The position numbers and the translations under genes are program-made. DNA of 44,512 nucleotides, from the IMG/VR virus record IMGVR_UViG_3300036766_000358, positions 1 to 44,512 of that record. One strand, written 5' to 3'. This DNA is from a virus. The notes below the pieces were generated by a model. That model was not told where the DNA came from and searched no databases. It saw only the letters and a list, made by a program, of their open reading frames with translations. Of the stretch, positions 6,840 to 13,443 are shown piece by piece; within the stretch, counting starts at the first letter, position 1; every line of letters begins with the position of its first letter.

Positions 6840-7009
6840 GGCTTCTCCTCATCTTGGATGGCAAGGGCACCAACTACAGAAAACACAAATGACAGTATTA
6901 TGACCGCCATAAAGGCCATCTCACCCGGCAGATAGTGGCCCGCAATCCCGCACGAGACCCCAAGGGAGAAAGTTACAAGTGCCCATCTGATGCTACTGTT
7001 TATTTTCAT
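6836..7009 (-). CDS. 57-residue two-helix membrane protein
   Basis: ATG at 7009 within the end of the preceding gene, stop overlapping the next start. Two hydrophobic helices (residues 9-26 and 31-50) are joined by a short GHYLPGE loop, with charged ends (KINSSIR and QDEEKP). A small inner-membrane hairpin. It could be a holin-like or superinfection-exclusion protein, but it lies in the early operon, which argues against a lysis role. Confidence 0.6.
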   Translation of the reverse strand: MKINSSIRWALVTFSLGVSCGIAGHYLPGEMAFMAVIILSFVFSVVGALAIQDEEKP

Positions 7010-7202
7010 GGAGTTCCCCGTTTTCCTCGTCCATCCTCACCGCCCGCCCACGCTCCACCAGCAATATCGCCTTCTCTTCCCGGTAGAATTCCACGATTGC
7101 CCCGGCCATGACCTTGATCCGGCCGACCGGGGTGTGGAATTCTACGTCCTGGGTGAGGGTGACGATCAATTTGTAAAGTACCCCATTTCTCTCAGCATGC
7201 AC
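6993..7202 (-). CDS. Hypothetical 69-residue beta-rich protein
   Basis: GTG start at 7202 is the best available; no clear ribosome binding site is seen, so a start further in is possible. The sequence reads as a small beta barrel (VLYKLIVTLTQDVEFHTPVG, then KVMAGAIVEFYREEKAILLV) with an acidic C-terminal tail. It overlaps both neighbours. Confidence 0.55.
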   Translation of the reverse strand: MHAERNGVLYKLIVTLTQDVEFHTPVGRIKVMAGAIVEFYREEKAILLVERGRAVRMDEENGELHENKQ

Positions 7203-7336
7203 CTGATGGTTCTTTTGACATGAGTATCATCCCCCTTACCCAGAAATGGAATGATTTTATCCGCACACTGCCTACACAGAGGCGGATCATTGATAGATAT
7301 GGGCTGTCCGCAACCACCAACGCAAAGCACATTCAC
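7166..7336 (-). CDS. 56-residue zinc-binding protein
   Basis: GTG start at 7336, four nt after the stop of the previous zinc protein and after a purine-rich GGCAGGGCGG. Cysteines at C5, C9, C21 and C24 (CVGGC and CRQC) suggest one zinc knuckle, followed by a basic C-terminal helix (THVKRTIRCMLREMGYF). A longer reading of the frame would overlap the preceding gene almost completely and is less likely. Confidence 0.55.
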   Translation of the reverse strand: MNVLCVGGCGQPISINDPPLCRQCADKIIPFLGKGDDTHVKRTIRCMLREMGYFTN

Positions 7337-7337
7337 G

Positions 7338-7550
7338 TCAGCTACCGCCCTGCCTATCCTTCGCACACGTCCAGCACTCACCGTAATCCGGCTTCTTGAA
7401 ATTTCCGCACAAGCAAATATATTCCCCGTCCTCCGCACAATCCCCGCACAACTTCCCCTCATCCGTGAAGAAAATATCCTCCCCCTCCGGGATGATCTCG
7501 CCGCAACTTCCGCACTTGGTTGGCCAGTTGGCTTCAGTGGGGTTAGACAT
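7338..7550 (-). CDS. 70-residue double zinc-ribbon protein
   Basis: Eight cysteines in four pairs: CGSC, CGDC, CLCG and CWTC. This is consistent with two zinc sites of LIM or double zinc-ribbon type. The sequence between them is acidic (EDIFFTDEGKL). The ATG overlaps the end of the preceding gene. Small treble-clef proteins like this usually bind DNA, RNA or RNA polymerase; no specific target can be inferred. Confidence 0.7.
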   Translation of the reverse strand: MSNPTEANWPTKCGSCGEIIPEGEDIFFTDEGKLCGDCAEDGEYICLCGNFKKPDYGECWTCAKDRQGGS

Positions 7551-7728
7551 CCGATGCCCCTAATGTCCCGTGGGGCCTATTGTTTTCAGGTAGGCCATCC
7601 TCCCGCTTCTCGAACGCAGGGATCTCGTCCCAGGGATCGGCTTTCGCCGCCACGGAATCCTTTTCCAGTGCCGCATAGACGAGGCGGAGGGTCTCGGAGA
7701 GTGGGTATGCGGTGGGTTCCTCGCTCAT
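7543..7728 (-). CDS. Hypothetical 61-residue protein
   Basis: A short acidic helical protein (SEEPTAYPLSETLRLVYAAL) with a polar C-terminus. It overlaps both neighbours by a few nt, with GGAAGG near its start. No family recognised. Confidence 0.5.
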   Translation of the reverse strand: MSEEPTAYPLSETLRLVYAALEKDSVAAKADPWDEIPAFEKREDGLPENNRPHGTLGASDV

Positions 7729-8423
7729 CTCACCTTCCCAAATGTCCTGGATATGGTACGCACCCCCCGCAACCCTGGGATACCCAGATCCACATCCTTG
7801 ATGCTCCTCGCCCTCGAATTACAGGCCGGTTCATTTGACATGAGTAAATTGATATCACTCGGATGCGATGCTACGTGCCTCACCAGCATCAATAGGCTGG
7901 TAACTTCCGCCGACCACACCTCGGACGTATGACTGCCGGCCACGGAGGGAACGGCTCGTTTCAATTCTATGGGTGGTAATTCCATGGGGGCCGATATAAT
8001 CTCCTCAGCCATTTCCGGCTCCCCGGCGGCTTCAAAGGCGGTGGCCTCCGCCAGCCGGGTCTCCTCTTCCCGCTTCTGGGCCTCAGCCAATTGTCTCGCC
8101 GCTTCTTCGCGCCGTAGCCGTTCCTGCTTTTCCTGGTAGGCATTGACCTTCATTTTAATGAGAGCCAATGCTTCATCTTTCGGTTCTGTGAGGCTCTTCT
8201 TCATTTTGAGGACAATCTGATATCGATCTTTCAGGGGATCGAATTTCAGGTCAATCTCTTTCTCCAGCGCCTTGATATCCTTGCCGAGTTCGATTGCACC
8301 GACATATTCCTTGTCCTCCGTGACGACTAAGCCCCTCGCCGTGACAAGGGCCGACTGGATCTGCCTGTCCAGGTCCAGTAGATCGGACGGCTTGACTATG
8401 ATCTCTATGGCATTATTTTCCAT
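7725..8423 (-). CDS. Coiled-coil protein next to the annealing-protein candidate
   Basis: A 232-residue protein. I start it at ATG 8423 (GGCGGGGGTG upstream, 11-nt overlap), not at the longer 8450 start. Residues about 55-150 are strongly heptad-like and charged (KEKDIKALEKEID-type, then long Arg/Glu/Ala-rich helices), followed by a small globular C-terminus with HVASHPSDINLLMSNEP. Proteins of this shape commonly accompany phage ssDNA-annealing proteins, so a recombination partner is possible. Not identified by motif. Confidence 0.65.
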   Translation of the reverse strand: MENNAIEIIVKPSDLLDLDRQIQSALVTARGLVVTEDKEYVGAIELGKDIKALEKEIDLKFDPLKDRYQIVLKMKKSLTEPKDEALALIKMKVNAYQEKQERLRREEAARQLAEAQKREEETRLAEATAFEAAGEPEMAEEIISAPMELPPIELKRAVPSVAGSHTSEVWSAEVTSLLMLVRHVASHPSDINLLMSNEPACNSRARSIKDVDLGIPGLRGVRTISRTFGKVR

Positions 8424-9507
8424 GGTCACCCCCGCCCGCCTCAGCCTCAATAATGAATGCCTGCATTTTTACCAGCGTCGCTTGTGCCCATTTCGTCGAG
8501 GTAAAAAGGTGAGAGAAGTCCCTTGCCGACATTTTCTTTCCCCCCTTCTCCTCTTCCGAGAATTGATGGAGGGCTTCTTCCGCACTCATCCATGGCGGGA
8601 ATTGTACGACCTTATCCATGGCATCCATGATCTTTTTCTGTAATTCCTCGGATGCGGGATCGCGCGCAGGCTGGGAAGTTTCCGACGCGGCGGGTCTGGC
8701 GCTGGCCTCCTGCGTTTCATCGGCGACCAATGCTTGCAATTCCTGACCATATTTCCCTTTTTTCGATGAGATTTTCACGATCACACCGGAGGCCATGAAC
8801 TTCAACGCATTCTCACCATGGGAATCGGAGAATGTCGAATGTTTCGTACCATTGGAGTCGATAATGTCATACCGCTTCCAGGTATTTCCTTCCTTCCCTC
8901 CGGTGACGATTTTTACATCTTTGATGGTAAGGGGGCCACCCGTCGGGGCCGTGTTGGATCGCTGGCCGGATGATTCACTGCCCGTCATTTCCTCCGCTGG
9001 TGTCGGTTTATACCCCGCCAGCACAACCACCCATGACAGCACATTGCGGAATGCTTTTGCGGCGGCCCTGGTTTGTGCCATAGACCGAAGCTGGAACATC
9101 GGGACACGCTCATCGCCGACCTTAATTTTCACACCATCCCGCCATTCATACTTCGACCGGGTACTCCACTTATCCTCATCATTCAGGCACATGGCCTCCG
9201 CTGCCGATACTTCCTGCCCATTCCGATCCAGGACAACGGCTCTGGCCAGGAAGCCCTGTACAGTCCCATATTCCAGGAATTCCGTAGATGCTATCTTCAC
9301 CGAGAGGCCATAGAACCGGCCCAACATTGACCAATCTTCGAATTCCAGATATTGCTCCCCGTTCATCATCACTTTCTTTTCTTTTTTATCGAGAACATCC
9401 TTGAGGACCGCCGCCGATTGCCGGGCCTCTTCAAGGACTACCTCCGGGGCCCTCATCAGTTGCAGCCCGGATTGCTCATCTTGATATGTGATTATTTCTC
9501 CTGACAT
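8413..9507 (-). CDS. Putative ssDNA-annealing / recombination protein
   Basis: A 364-residue protein with a strong ribosome binding site (GGAGGGCTT). The N-terminal domain has the signature YLEFEDWSMLGRFYGL and, later, QLRSMAQTRAAAKAFRNVLS with AGYKPTPAEEM, seen in phage proteins beside recombination genes. Residues about 200-260 (YDIIDSNGTKHSTF and following) look like an OB-fold nucleic-acid domain, then a low-complexity linker and a helical C-terminus. Together with RusA it suggests a phage recombination module of Rad52-like or RecT-like type. The family call is from memory of motifs and is tentative. Confidence 0.55.
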   Translation of the reverse strand: MSGEIITYQDEQSGLQLMRAPEVVLEEARQSAAVLKDVLDKKEKKVMMNGEQYLEFEDWSMLGRFYGLSVKIASTEFLEYGTVQGFLARAVVLDRNGQEVSAAEAMCLNDEDKWSTRSKYEWRDGVKIKVGDERVPMFQLRSMAQTRAAAKAFRNVLSWVVVLAGYKPTPAEEMTGSESSGQRSNTAPTGGPLTIKDVKIVTGGKEGNTWKRYDIIDSNGTKHSTFSDSHGENALKFMASGVIVKISSKKGKYGQELQALVADETQEASARPAASETSQPARDPASEELQKKIMDAMDKVVQFPPWMSAEEALHQFSEEEKGGKKMSARDFSHLFTSTKWAQATLVKMQAFIIEAEAGGGDHGK

Positions 9508-9797
9508 AAGCCCTCCTTGTCATAGTCCGCGTCGTTCCGCGCATTCTCGCACCTGGCGCACCCACACCCCGCCACATCCCCCGAACACGGGACCGCCCCG
9601 GCATCCTGCGTATAGGTGATGCCATCGTCTCCGAACCCCACGCTGATATGCTTCCCTAAATCGAAGCCCTGCAACACAAGCCATTGATTGCGCCACGCTA
9701 CGAAGGCATGGCCGGGACGAAAGGCCATCTCTTCGATGATAGCTGCGGAGAGGAGTGCGGTCTTGATTTTCGGTGAAATTTCTGGTAAATTGCTCAT
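9492..9797 (-). CDS. Hypothetical Cys-rich early protein
   Basis: A 101-residue protein. The N-terminal two-thirds are globular (FRPGHAFVAWRNQWLVLQGF), the C-terminus carries CSGDVAGCGCARC, a possible metal-binding cluster, then an Asp/Asn-rich end. It overlaps the start of the annealing-protein candidate by 16 nt, suggesting coupled translation. Function unknown. Confidence 0.55.
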   Translation of the reverse strand: MSNLPEISPKIKTALLSAAIIEEMAFRPGHAFVAWRNQWLVLQGFDLGKHISVGFGDDGITYTQDAGAVPCSGDVAGCGCARCENARNDADYDKEGLCQEK

Positions 9798-9850
9798 GGT
9801 TGTTTTTCCTCTTCGGCCTCCGTCATTCCAGTGGCGGGGGCCAACTTATT

Positions 9851-10171
9851 TCAGACCGCGTGTGTCCCTTCTACGCCCCTCGCTTCCCTATCCTTCGTTC
9901 GACTATCAAGCCAGTGCAAAGCCTCTTCCAGCTTCGTGATGGCTATTGAGTTTTCCCGGCACTTGAATTGCGAGGACTGGTAGTACTGTATCCGCTGAAG
10001 AGCCGCTTCTATCACCCCTTCGACGAAAGCACCGTTTGGAGTTTCCCGTTCCTCTCCTCGGCCCAGTGGACCATCCTGCCAACGTATATTGATCCCATTA
10101 CCAATCACTGAACCGCCGGCAGGATTCCCCTCGGTATCTGTTGCATTTATCACTTCCAAGACTTGACGCAT
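9851..10171 (-). CDS. Acb2/Tad1-like cyclic-nucleotide sponge candidate
   Basis: A 106-residue protein. Residues 23-37 (IGNGINIRWQDGPLG) and 45-60 (PNGAFVEGVIEAALQR) precede CRENSIAITKLEEALHW at 71-87 and a final DREARGVEGTH. From memory this matches the Tad1 branch of the Acb2/Tad1 domain, small phage proteins that oligomerise and sequester cyclic signalling nucleotides of Thoeris and CBASS defence. A good ribosome binding site (GAGGGGGTGAGG) precedes the ATG. Its early-operon position fits counter-defence. The family is moderately certain and the ligand unknown. Confidence 0.6.
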   Translation of the reverse strand: MRQVLEVINATDTEGNPAGGSVIGNGINIRWQDGPLGRGEERETPNGAFVEGVIEAALQRIQYYQSSQFKCRENSIAITKLEEALHWLDSRTKDREARGVEGTHAV

Positions 10172-10175
10172 AACC

Positions 10176-10328
10176 TCACCCCCTCCCCTTCTTAAGATCC
10201 TGGTAAACCCGCCGATATCCTGTCCACCTGAGCTGCCCCGTCACTTGATGGCGAATAAGCCTGGAATCCATATTCCGGGCCAATGCGTCAGCTTTCCGAC
10301 GCAGTAGCTTTGCTTTCGTTCCTCTCAT
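10176..10328 (-). CDS. 50-residue basic protein
   Basis: ATG at 10328 with AGAGGG upstream. The product is very basic and helical (MRGTKAKLLRRKADALARNM, then QLRWTGYRRVYQDLKKGRG), suggesting nucleic-acid binding. The start overlaps by ATGA the end of a 34-codon reading frame that runs through the tRNA-like segment. It is followed 4 nt later by the Acb2/Tad1-like gene. Confidence 0.6.
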   Translation of the reverse strand: MRGTKAKLLRRKADALARNMDSRLIRHQVTGQLRWTGYRRVYQDLKKGRG

Positions 10329-10350
10329 GCAAGCCCTCTTTCCGTTTGAC

Positions 10351-10427
10351 GCGGGACGCCCAGAATTGAACTGGGATCGCGGGAGAAAGGAGGCGCCCTA
10401 TCCCCCGCAGGCTCCAAGCCGCCCCGC
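10351..10427 (-). ncRNA. tRNA-like cloverleaf element (possibly a degenerate tRNA)
   Basis: On the minus strand this 77-nt segment begins GCGGGGC and ends GTCCCGC, which pair as an acceptor stem. A canonical T-arm is present (CCCAG, loop TTCAATT, CTGGG at 10359-10375). Two further arms can form (GGCT/AGCC and GCGGG/CCCGC). There is no normal anticodon stem and loop and no CCA, so it is not an ordinary functional tRNA. A short reading frame also crosses it. Confidence 0.3.
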
Positions 10428-10432
10428 ATGAC

Positions 10433-10648
10433 TTAATACGACCCCGACCCCGACCCCGACCCCGACCGCGACCGCGACCACGGCCACGACCACGACCCCG
10501 ACCGCGACCACGACCACGACCCCGACCGCGACCACGACCACGACCCCGACCGCGACCACGACCCCGACCACGACCGCGACCACGACCCCGACCACGACCA
10601 CGACCGCGACCCCGACCCCGACCCCGACCCCATAATAGCGGTATTCAT
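10433..10648 (-). CDS. Ser-alternating low-complexity protein from a hexamer array
   Basis: A 71-residue product starting MNTAIMGSGSG. The ATG overlaps the previous stop (ATGA). After the first six residues it is nearly all X-Ser dipeptides with X = Gly, Arg or Trp, ending in Tyr. Only one base of each hexamer varies, at the first position of the X codon; one unit also changes Ser to Pro. Similar slippage-prone low-complexity genes occur in phages, and function is unknown. In the frame of the upstream gene the same DNA would read Gly-Arg throughout. Confidence 0.5.
   Translation of the reverse strand: MNTAIMGSGSGSGSRSWSWSGSWSRSWSGSWSRSGSWSWSRSGSWSWSRSGSWSWPWSRSRSGSGSGSGSY
10439..10631. repeat. 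GC-rich hexamer tandem array, about 31 units
   Basis: Tandem hexamers of the form GACCNC on the plus strand (N = C, G or A, never T), with one extra A-to-G change near 10493. A 24-bp higher-order unit (X = Arg, Gly, Trp, Trp in the X-Ser frame) recurs three times in the middle. Copy number is likely to change by slippage, always in frame. Confidence 0.95.
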
Positions 10649-10917
10649 TTTTGATCCTTTGGCAGGTTGTGTTTCCATGGGAAAGCATCCGTGATGGAAT
10701 CCAAATTGATGATTGCATCGCCAACGGGCTCCACTTCATTAAGTTTTCCATCCTTGATCGCCTGCATGAATCGCCCAGAATCAGCGACCCATGCCGCATC
10801 CTCCAATAGGAGGAATTGCCCATCTCTTCCTGTGATCCTGCCCGTCAGGTAAAAAGTAACGGTGCGGAAAAAATACGCCTTGCCTATCTCAAATGCCTGT
10901 ACTTTCTCGTTAGCCAT
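10645..10917 (-). CDS. Hypothetical 90-residue protein
   Basis: I start it at MANEKVQAFEIGKAYFF (ATG 10917), which has GGAGGATTT directly upstream. The protein reads as a small beta-rich domain (RTVTFYLTGRITGRDGQFLL) followed by a helical part. Its TGA overlaps the ATG of the repeat gene. Beyond the TGA the same frame stays open as (Gly-Arg)n through the whole array, so readthrough would add a long Arg-Gly tail. Confidence 0.65.
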   Translation of the reverse strand: MANEKVQAFEIGKAYFFRTVTFYLTGRITGRDGQFLLLEDAAWVADSGRFMQAIKDGKLNEVEPVGDAIINLDSITDAFPWKHNLPKDQK

Positions 10918-10944
10918 AAATCCTCCATTATTTAATAATGCCAA

Positions 10945-11091
10945 CTATCTCGGCACCACCCATCCCACCACCCGCCCCTGCATCGCACACGCTGACAGAA
11001 ATATCCGCAGCGCAACATTCTTCCGCGCAGGGCGCATCAGGCGGGTCAAGCGGTCCGCCCGCTTAATCCAGTCCTTGCCGATGATCTGCAT
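10945..11091 (-). CDS. 48-residue basic protein
   Basis: ATG at 11091 behind GGAGGAAAG. The product is rich in Arg (KRADRLTRLMRPARKNVALR) with a hydrophobic C-terminal half (IFLSACAMQGRVVGWVVP). Probably a small helical nucleic-acid- or membrane-associated protein. Unknown function. Confidence 0.55.
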   Translation of the reverse strand: MQIIGKDWIKRADRLTRLMRPARKNVALRIFLSACAMQGRVVGWVVPR

Positions 11092-11212
11092 ATTCTTTCC
11101 TCCTTCGATCATGTCCAGGCTCCGCAATCACCGCCAGGAGCGCAATGACCCCGACGGCGATAGCAAAGCCGATGGCAATCCAACCCAGCACCGGGATGAT
11201 GGTGTCAGTCAT
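11063..11212 (-). CDS. 49-residue single-pass membrane protein
   Basis: I choose the ATG at 11212 (GGGGGCTCTA upstream): a short polar start, one long hydrophobic helix (IPVLGWIAIGFAIAVGVIAL) and a charged basic C-terminus. It overlaps the next gene by 29 nt in another frame. It is the first or second gene of the early leftward operon. Confidence 0.55.
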   Translation of the reverse strand: MTDTIIPVLGWIAIGFAIAVGVIALLAVIAEPGHDRRRKEYADHRQGLD

Positions 11213-11336
11213 TAGAGCCCCCAAAAAAAGAATCGCCCCCGGCCCAACTGTTCTCGCCAGAGGTGGAGCTGGATTTTCCCGGATGAGTCCGGTGAGGGGG
11301 CGAAATTGGATTATCTTTGGATGGTGGCGAGAACAT
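11205..11336 (-). CDS. Possible leaderless 43-residue peptide
   Basis: The ATG at 11336 lies 7 nt after the -10 box of the early promoter, so translation could begin at the 5' end of the message. The product is Ser/Pro/Gly-rich (MFSPPSKDNPISPP) with no recognisable fold. Its stop overlaps the next gene by 8 nt, which would allow coupling. The same DNA forms the long inverted repeat at 11249-11335, so it may be an untranslated leader. Confidence 0.3.
   Translation of the reverse strand: MFSPPSKDNPISPPHRTHPGKSSSTSGENSWAGGDSFFGGSND
11249..11335 (-). promoter_or_regulatory. Structured early leader: 11-bp inverted repeat
   Basis: TGTTCTCGCCA (11249-11259) and TGGCGAGAACA (11325-11335) are perfect complements enclosing 65 nt that contain a second hairpin (CCGGA, TGAG loop, TCCGG). 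The repeat starts within a few nt of the predicted transcription start. A long 5' RNA fold at an early promoter could act in antitermination or translation control. Confidence 0.5.
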
Positions 11337-11343
11337 GAAAACA

Positions 11344-11372
11344 AGTAAACCACAGGCGATTTCACTTGTCAA
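11344..11372 (-). promoter_or_regulatory. Early leftward promoter
   Basis: TTGACA (11367-11372), a 17-nt spacer and TTTACT (11344-11349) on the minus strand. Its TGTGGTTTACT region is shared with the promoter at 37276-37304 (TGTGGTTTATT). It is placed to drive the whole early operon down to 1907. Confidence 0.7.
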
Positions 11373-11532
11373 GCATTTTGTGATATTTATTTTTTACTCG
11401 GTGGGCTTATCGGGACGGAGAAGGACCTGGAGATTGAAGGCGAGGTTGTAGAGGCTACCGATTGAAAGTACCCGTACCAAAGTTAACATCTTCAACTCCG
11501 ATTAAGCCTTTTCTGATTGACACTTAGTTCTC

Positions 11533-13443
11533 CTATGTTGCCAATAAGCCAGCATCCCGTAATAACTGTTTCAACTGATTGACTTCTATCTCTAAGTTCC
11601 CTAACGTTGCCCCAGACGTATCGGCGTTAGCAGCAGCTTGAGCCCCAAGCCTTGTTGCCACTTTTCCAGTATCTGTTATAGATCCAGTACAGTTTATTAA
11701 GACTATATGGAGTGCGGATGGATCTATTGTGATTGTGCCTGGAAAGTTTTCTATCGTAATCTCATTAGCAGTTGCTATAACACTTATAGTTGTATTTGAA
11801 GAACCCCCGGTAATATGGTGCTTAAAACCGCTTAAAGCTATAGTGGTTGTATTTTTTGACCGGAAGTTCTCGACCGTAATTCCTTCTGTTGTTGCGTCAT
11901 CTGATAAGAAATAAGACCCAGCAGGTGCATTAAGATCACAGTTTTTAATTGACACCCCGATCATACCGGCAAGATTAATAATATCAGATGTATCAGATGA
12001 TACCTTAATAAAGTTTATACCTTCGAACCCGATATTCTTACCTCCTCCACTGGCTCTAACGAAAACTTGGGCAAAAGAAGCGTGTTGCTGAGATATGACA
12101 CCATGTTTTATGAAATAACCATTAGTGTTTGCCCCCACTATGGTGATTAAATCGGTGGTGTTTAAGAAAGCCGCTTCGAGATATATCCCATCTATTACCG
12201 ATCCGCATACATTATTTACAGCAAGAGCTTTGCCTACCCCTGCTCCAATAAGAAGGTTGTAGAAATTTACGGCAAAGATTGTAGTTGTTCCCGCTGAGTT
12301 TAATGTTATGGCTGTCTCCATTAGCCCGTTATCGGACAGAACGCTACACGCATAAAAAGATGAAAAACTCCCAGAACCCCCCGTACCCACCAAGTTAATT
12401 CCGTTTTGGCAGTCGATCATATAAACAGAATAGTAGTCATTGTGAGTTGAAGCGTATAAGTAAAATGCCCACTTCCCAGTCTTTACATTTTTTACTTGTA
12501 CTCTGCGAATGGTGTTATAGTTATTATTTGCGTAAAAACCGTGCCCATTTTTCGAGTTACAATCTAAGCAGAAGTTTTCCACCGTTGAGAACAACCCACC
12601 CAGGTTAATCGCATCGTCGTCATAACCTAATATGATACGTGTTCCTTGATTTTGTAAGGCAGTTAGACCAGCACCAGTAAGTGCTTGTCCGTCTGTGGCA
12701 AGACTTATGACAGATGCCAGGGGGTAATCCCCTTTTTGAAGTTCAACATCAACACCAGTGCTAATTGCCAAAGGAATCGTTCCAAACCATTCTTCTTTTA
12801 CTTTCTTTAATCCGGTCACATCCCCCGCCGCAAACCCACTCAACCACTGGTGCATGGGGTTGCCGACGACGGGACCGTTGATGGTGAGGGTAAAGCCGTT
12901 GGCAATAATTATTCCAGGTGCCATGGGCCGAAGGGATACCGTAGCCGGAACCGTCGTATTCCCCTGTAGCGTCACCGTGGATGACAAAATCATCTCCCGA
13001 TTAGTGATCGCGGTAATGTCGGTATCGTTCGTCCAGAGCCCTGGAGTCAGCGGCGCGAACCCCCCTCCCGTCTGAATGACCTTACCCAGGAAATTGTCGG
13101 ACCCGTCAACCAGGCCGAATTCCTGCCAGACATTTCCGGTTCCAGCAGCGGGTACGGAAGTCCCGAAATAATCTCCAGCGACAATGGGGACGGTGGGCCA
13201 GTCATAGAGGGATAGTCCGTTCGCATCCGTCACCACAAGCCGATAATTCCCATCTCCGTAAAAGGCCACCATACCCCTCGTGTCGCCGGTGACGGGATTG
13301 GGGGCTGCCGTGGTCTTATCCGCATCATACCAGACGGCTTTCAGGGTACTGGTCCCGGCGGCGTAGTGGTAGACCTTCACGCCGGGATAGGGCATCCCTT
13401 CGGCATCTATGAATTGATGGGAATAGAATCTGGAGTCACCCAT
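11533..13443 (-). CDS. Tailspike / fibre protein with beta-helix
   Basis: A 636-residue protein. Residues 1-85 form a module (FYSHQFIDAEGMPYPGVKVY to NGLSLYDWPTVPI) shared with the 405-residue protein at 18998-20215, so probably a virion-attachment domain. The middle is a long Gly/Asn/Thr/Ile-rich region typical of right-handed parallel beta-helix tailspikes (GIIIANGFTLTINGPV; NCSKNGHGFYANNNYNTIRR-like turns). The C-terminus ends in a short coiled coil (NLEIEVNQLKQLLRDAGLLAT). It probably binds and may degrade a host surface glycan; catalytic residues cannot be assigned. It overlaps the preceding stop by 1 nt. Confidence 0.8.
   Translation of the reverse strand: MGDSRFYSHQFIDAEGMPYPGVKVYHYAAGTSTLKAVWYDADKTTAAPNPVTGDTRGMVAFYGDGNYRLVVTDANGLSLYDWPTVPIVAGDYFGTSVPAAGTGNVWQEFGLVDGSDNFLGKVIQTGGGFAPLTPGLWTNDTDITAITNREMILSSTVTLQGNTTVPATVSLRPMAPGIIIANGFTLTINGPVVGNPMHQWLSGFAAGDVTGLKKVKEEWFGTIPLAISTGVDVELQKGDYPLASVISLATDGQALTGAGLTALQNQGTRIILGYDDDAINLGGLFSTVENFCLDCNSKNGHGFYANNNYNTIRRVQVKNVKTGKWAFYLYASTHNDYYSVYMIDCQNGINLVGTGGSGSFSSFYACSVLSDNGLMETAITLNSAGTTTIFAVNFYNLLIGAGVGKALAVNNVCGSVIDGIYLEAAFLNTTDLITIVGANTNGYFIKHGVISQQHASFAQVFVRASGGGKNIGFEGINFIKVSSDTSDIINLAGMIGVSIKNCDLNAPAGSYFLSDDATTEGITVENFRSKNTTTIALSGFKHHITGGSSNTTISVIATANEITIENFPGTITIDPSALHIVLINCTGSITDTGKVATRLGAQAAANADTSGATLGNLEIEVNQLKQLLRDAGLLAT

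Larger units (their letters stand above)
11213..11532. other. Intergenic region with early promoter and structured leader
   Basis: It separates the end of the late tailspike gene from the early operon. It holds the early promoter (11344-11372), the leader inverted repeat (11249-11259 with 11325-11335) and a CCGGA-TGAG-TCCGG hairpin. No convincing gene is seen apart from the doubtful leader peptide. The stretch from 11373 to 11532 contains no clear signal or terminator that I can identify. Confidence 0.6.

Noticed and set aside
10439-10631. CRISPR array
   Set aside because: The repeats are 6-bp contiguous units without spacers.
10398-10823. 141-codon frame of Val-Gly/Val-Ala repeats across the hexamer array
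   Set aside because: It has no good start and overlaps the real gene at 10645-10917; it is a shadow frame of the repeat.
11280-11305. Hammerhead-ribozyme-like core on the plus strand (GATGAGTCCG ... GTGAGG ... CGAAA)
   Set aside because: The conserved U of CUGAUGA is G, the residue needed before the cleavage site is C, stem I does not form and no rightward promoter is nearby. The early promoter transcribes the other strand.
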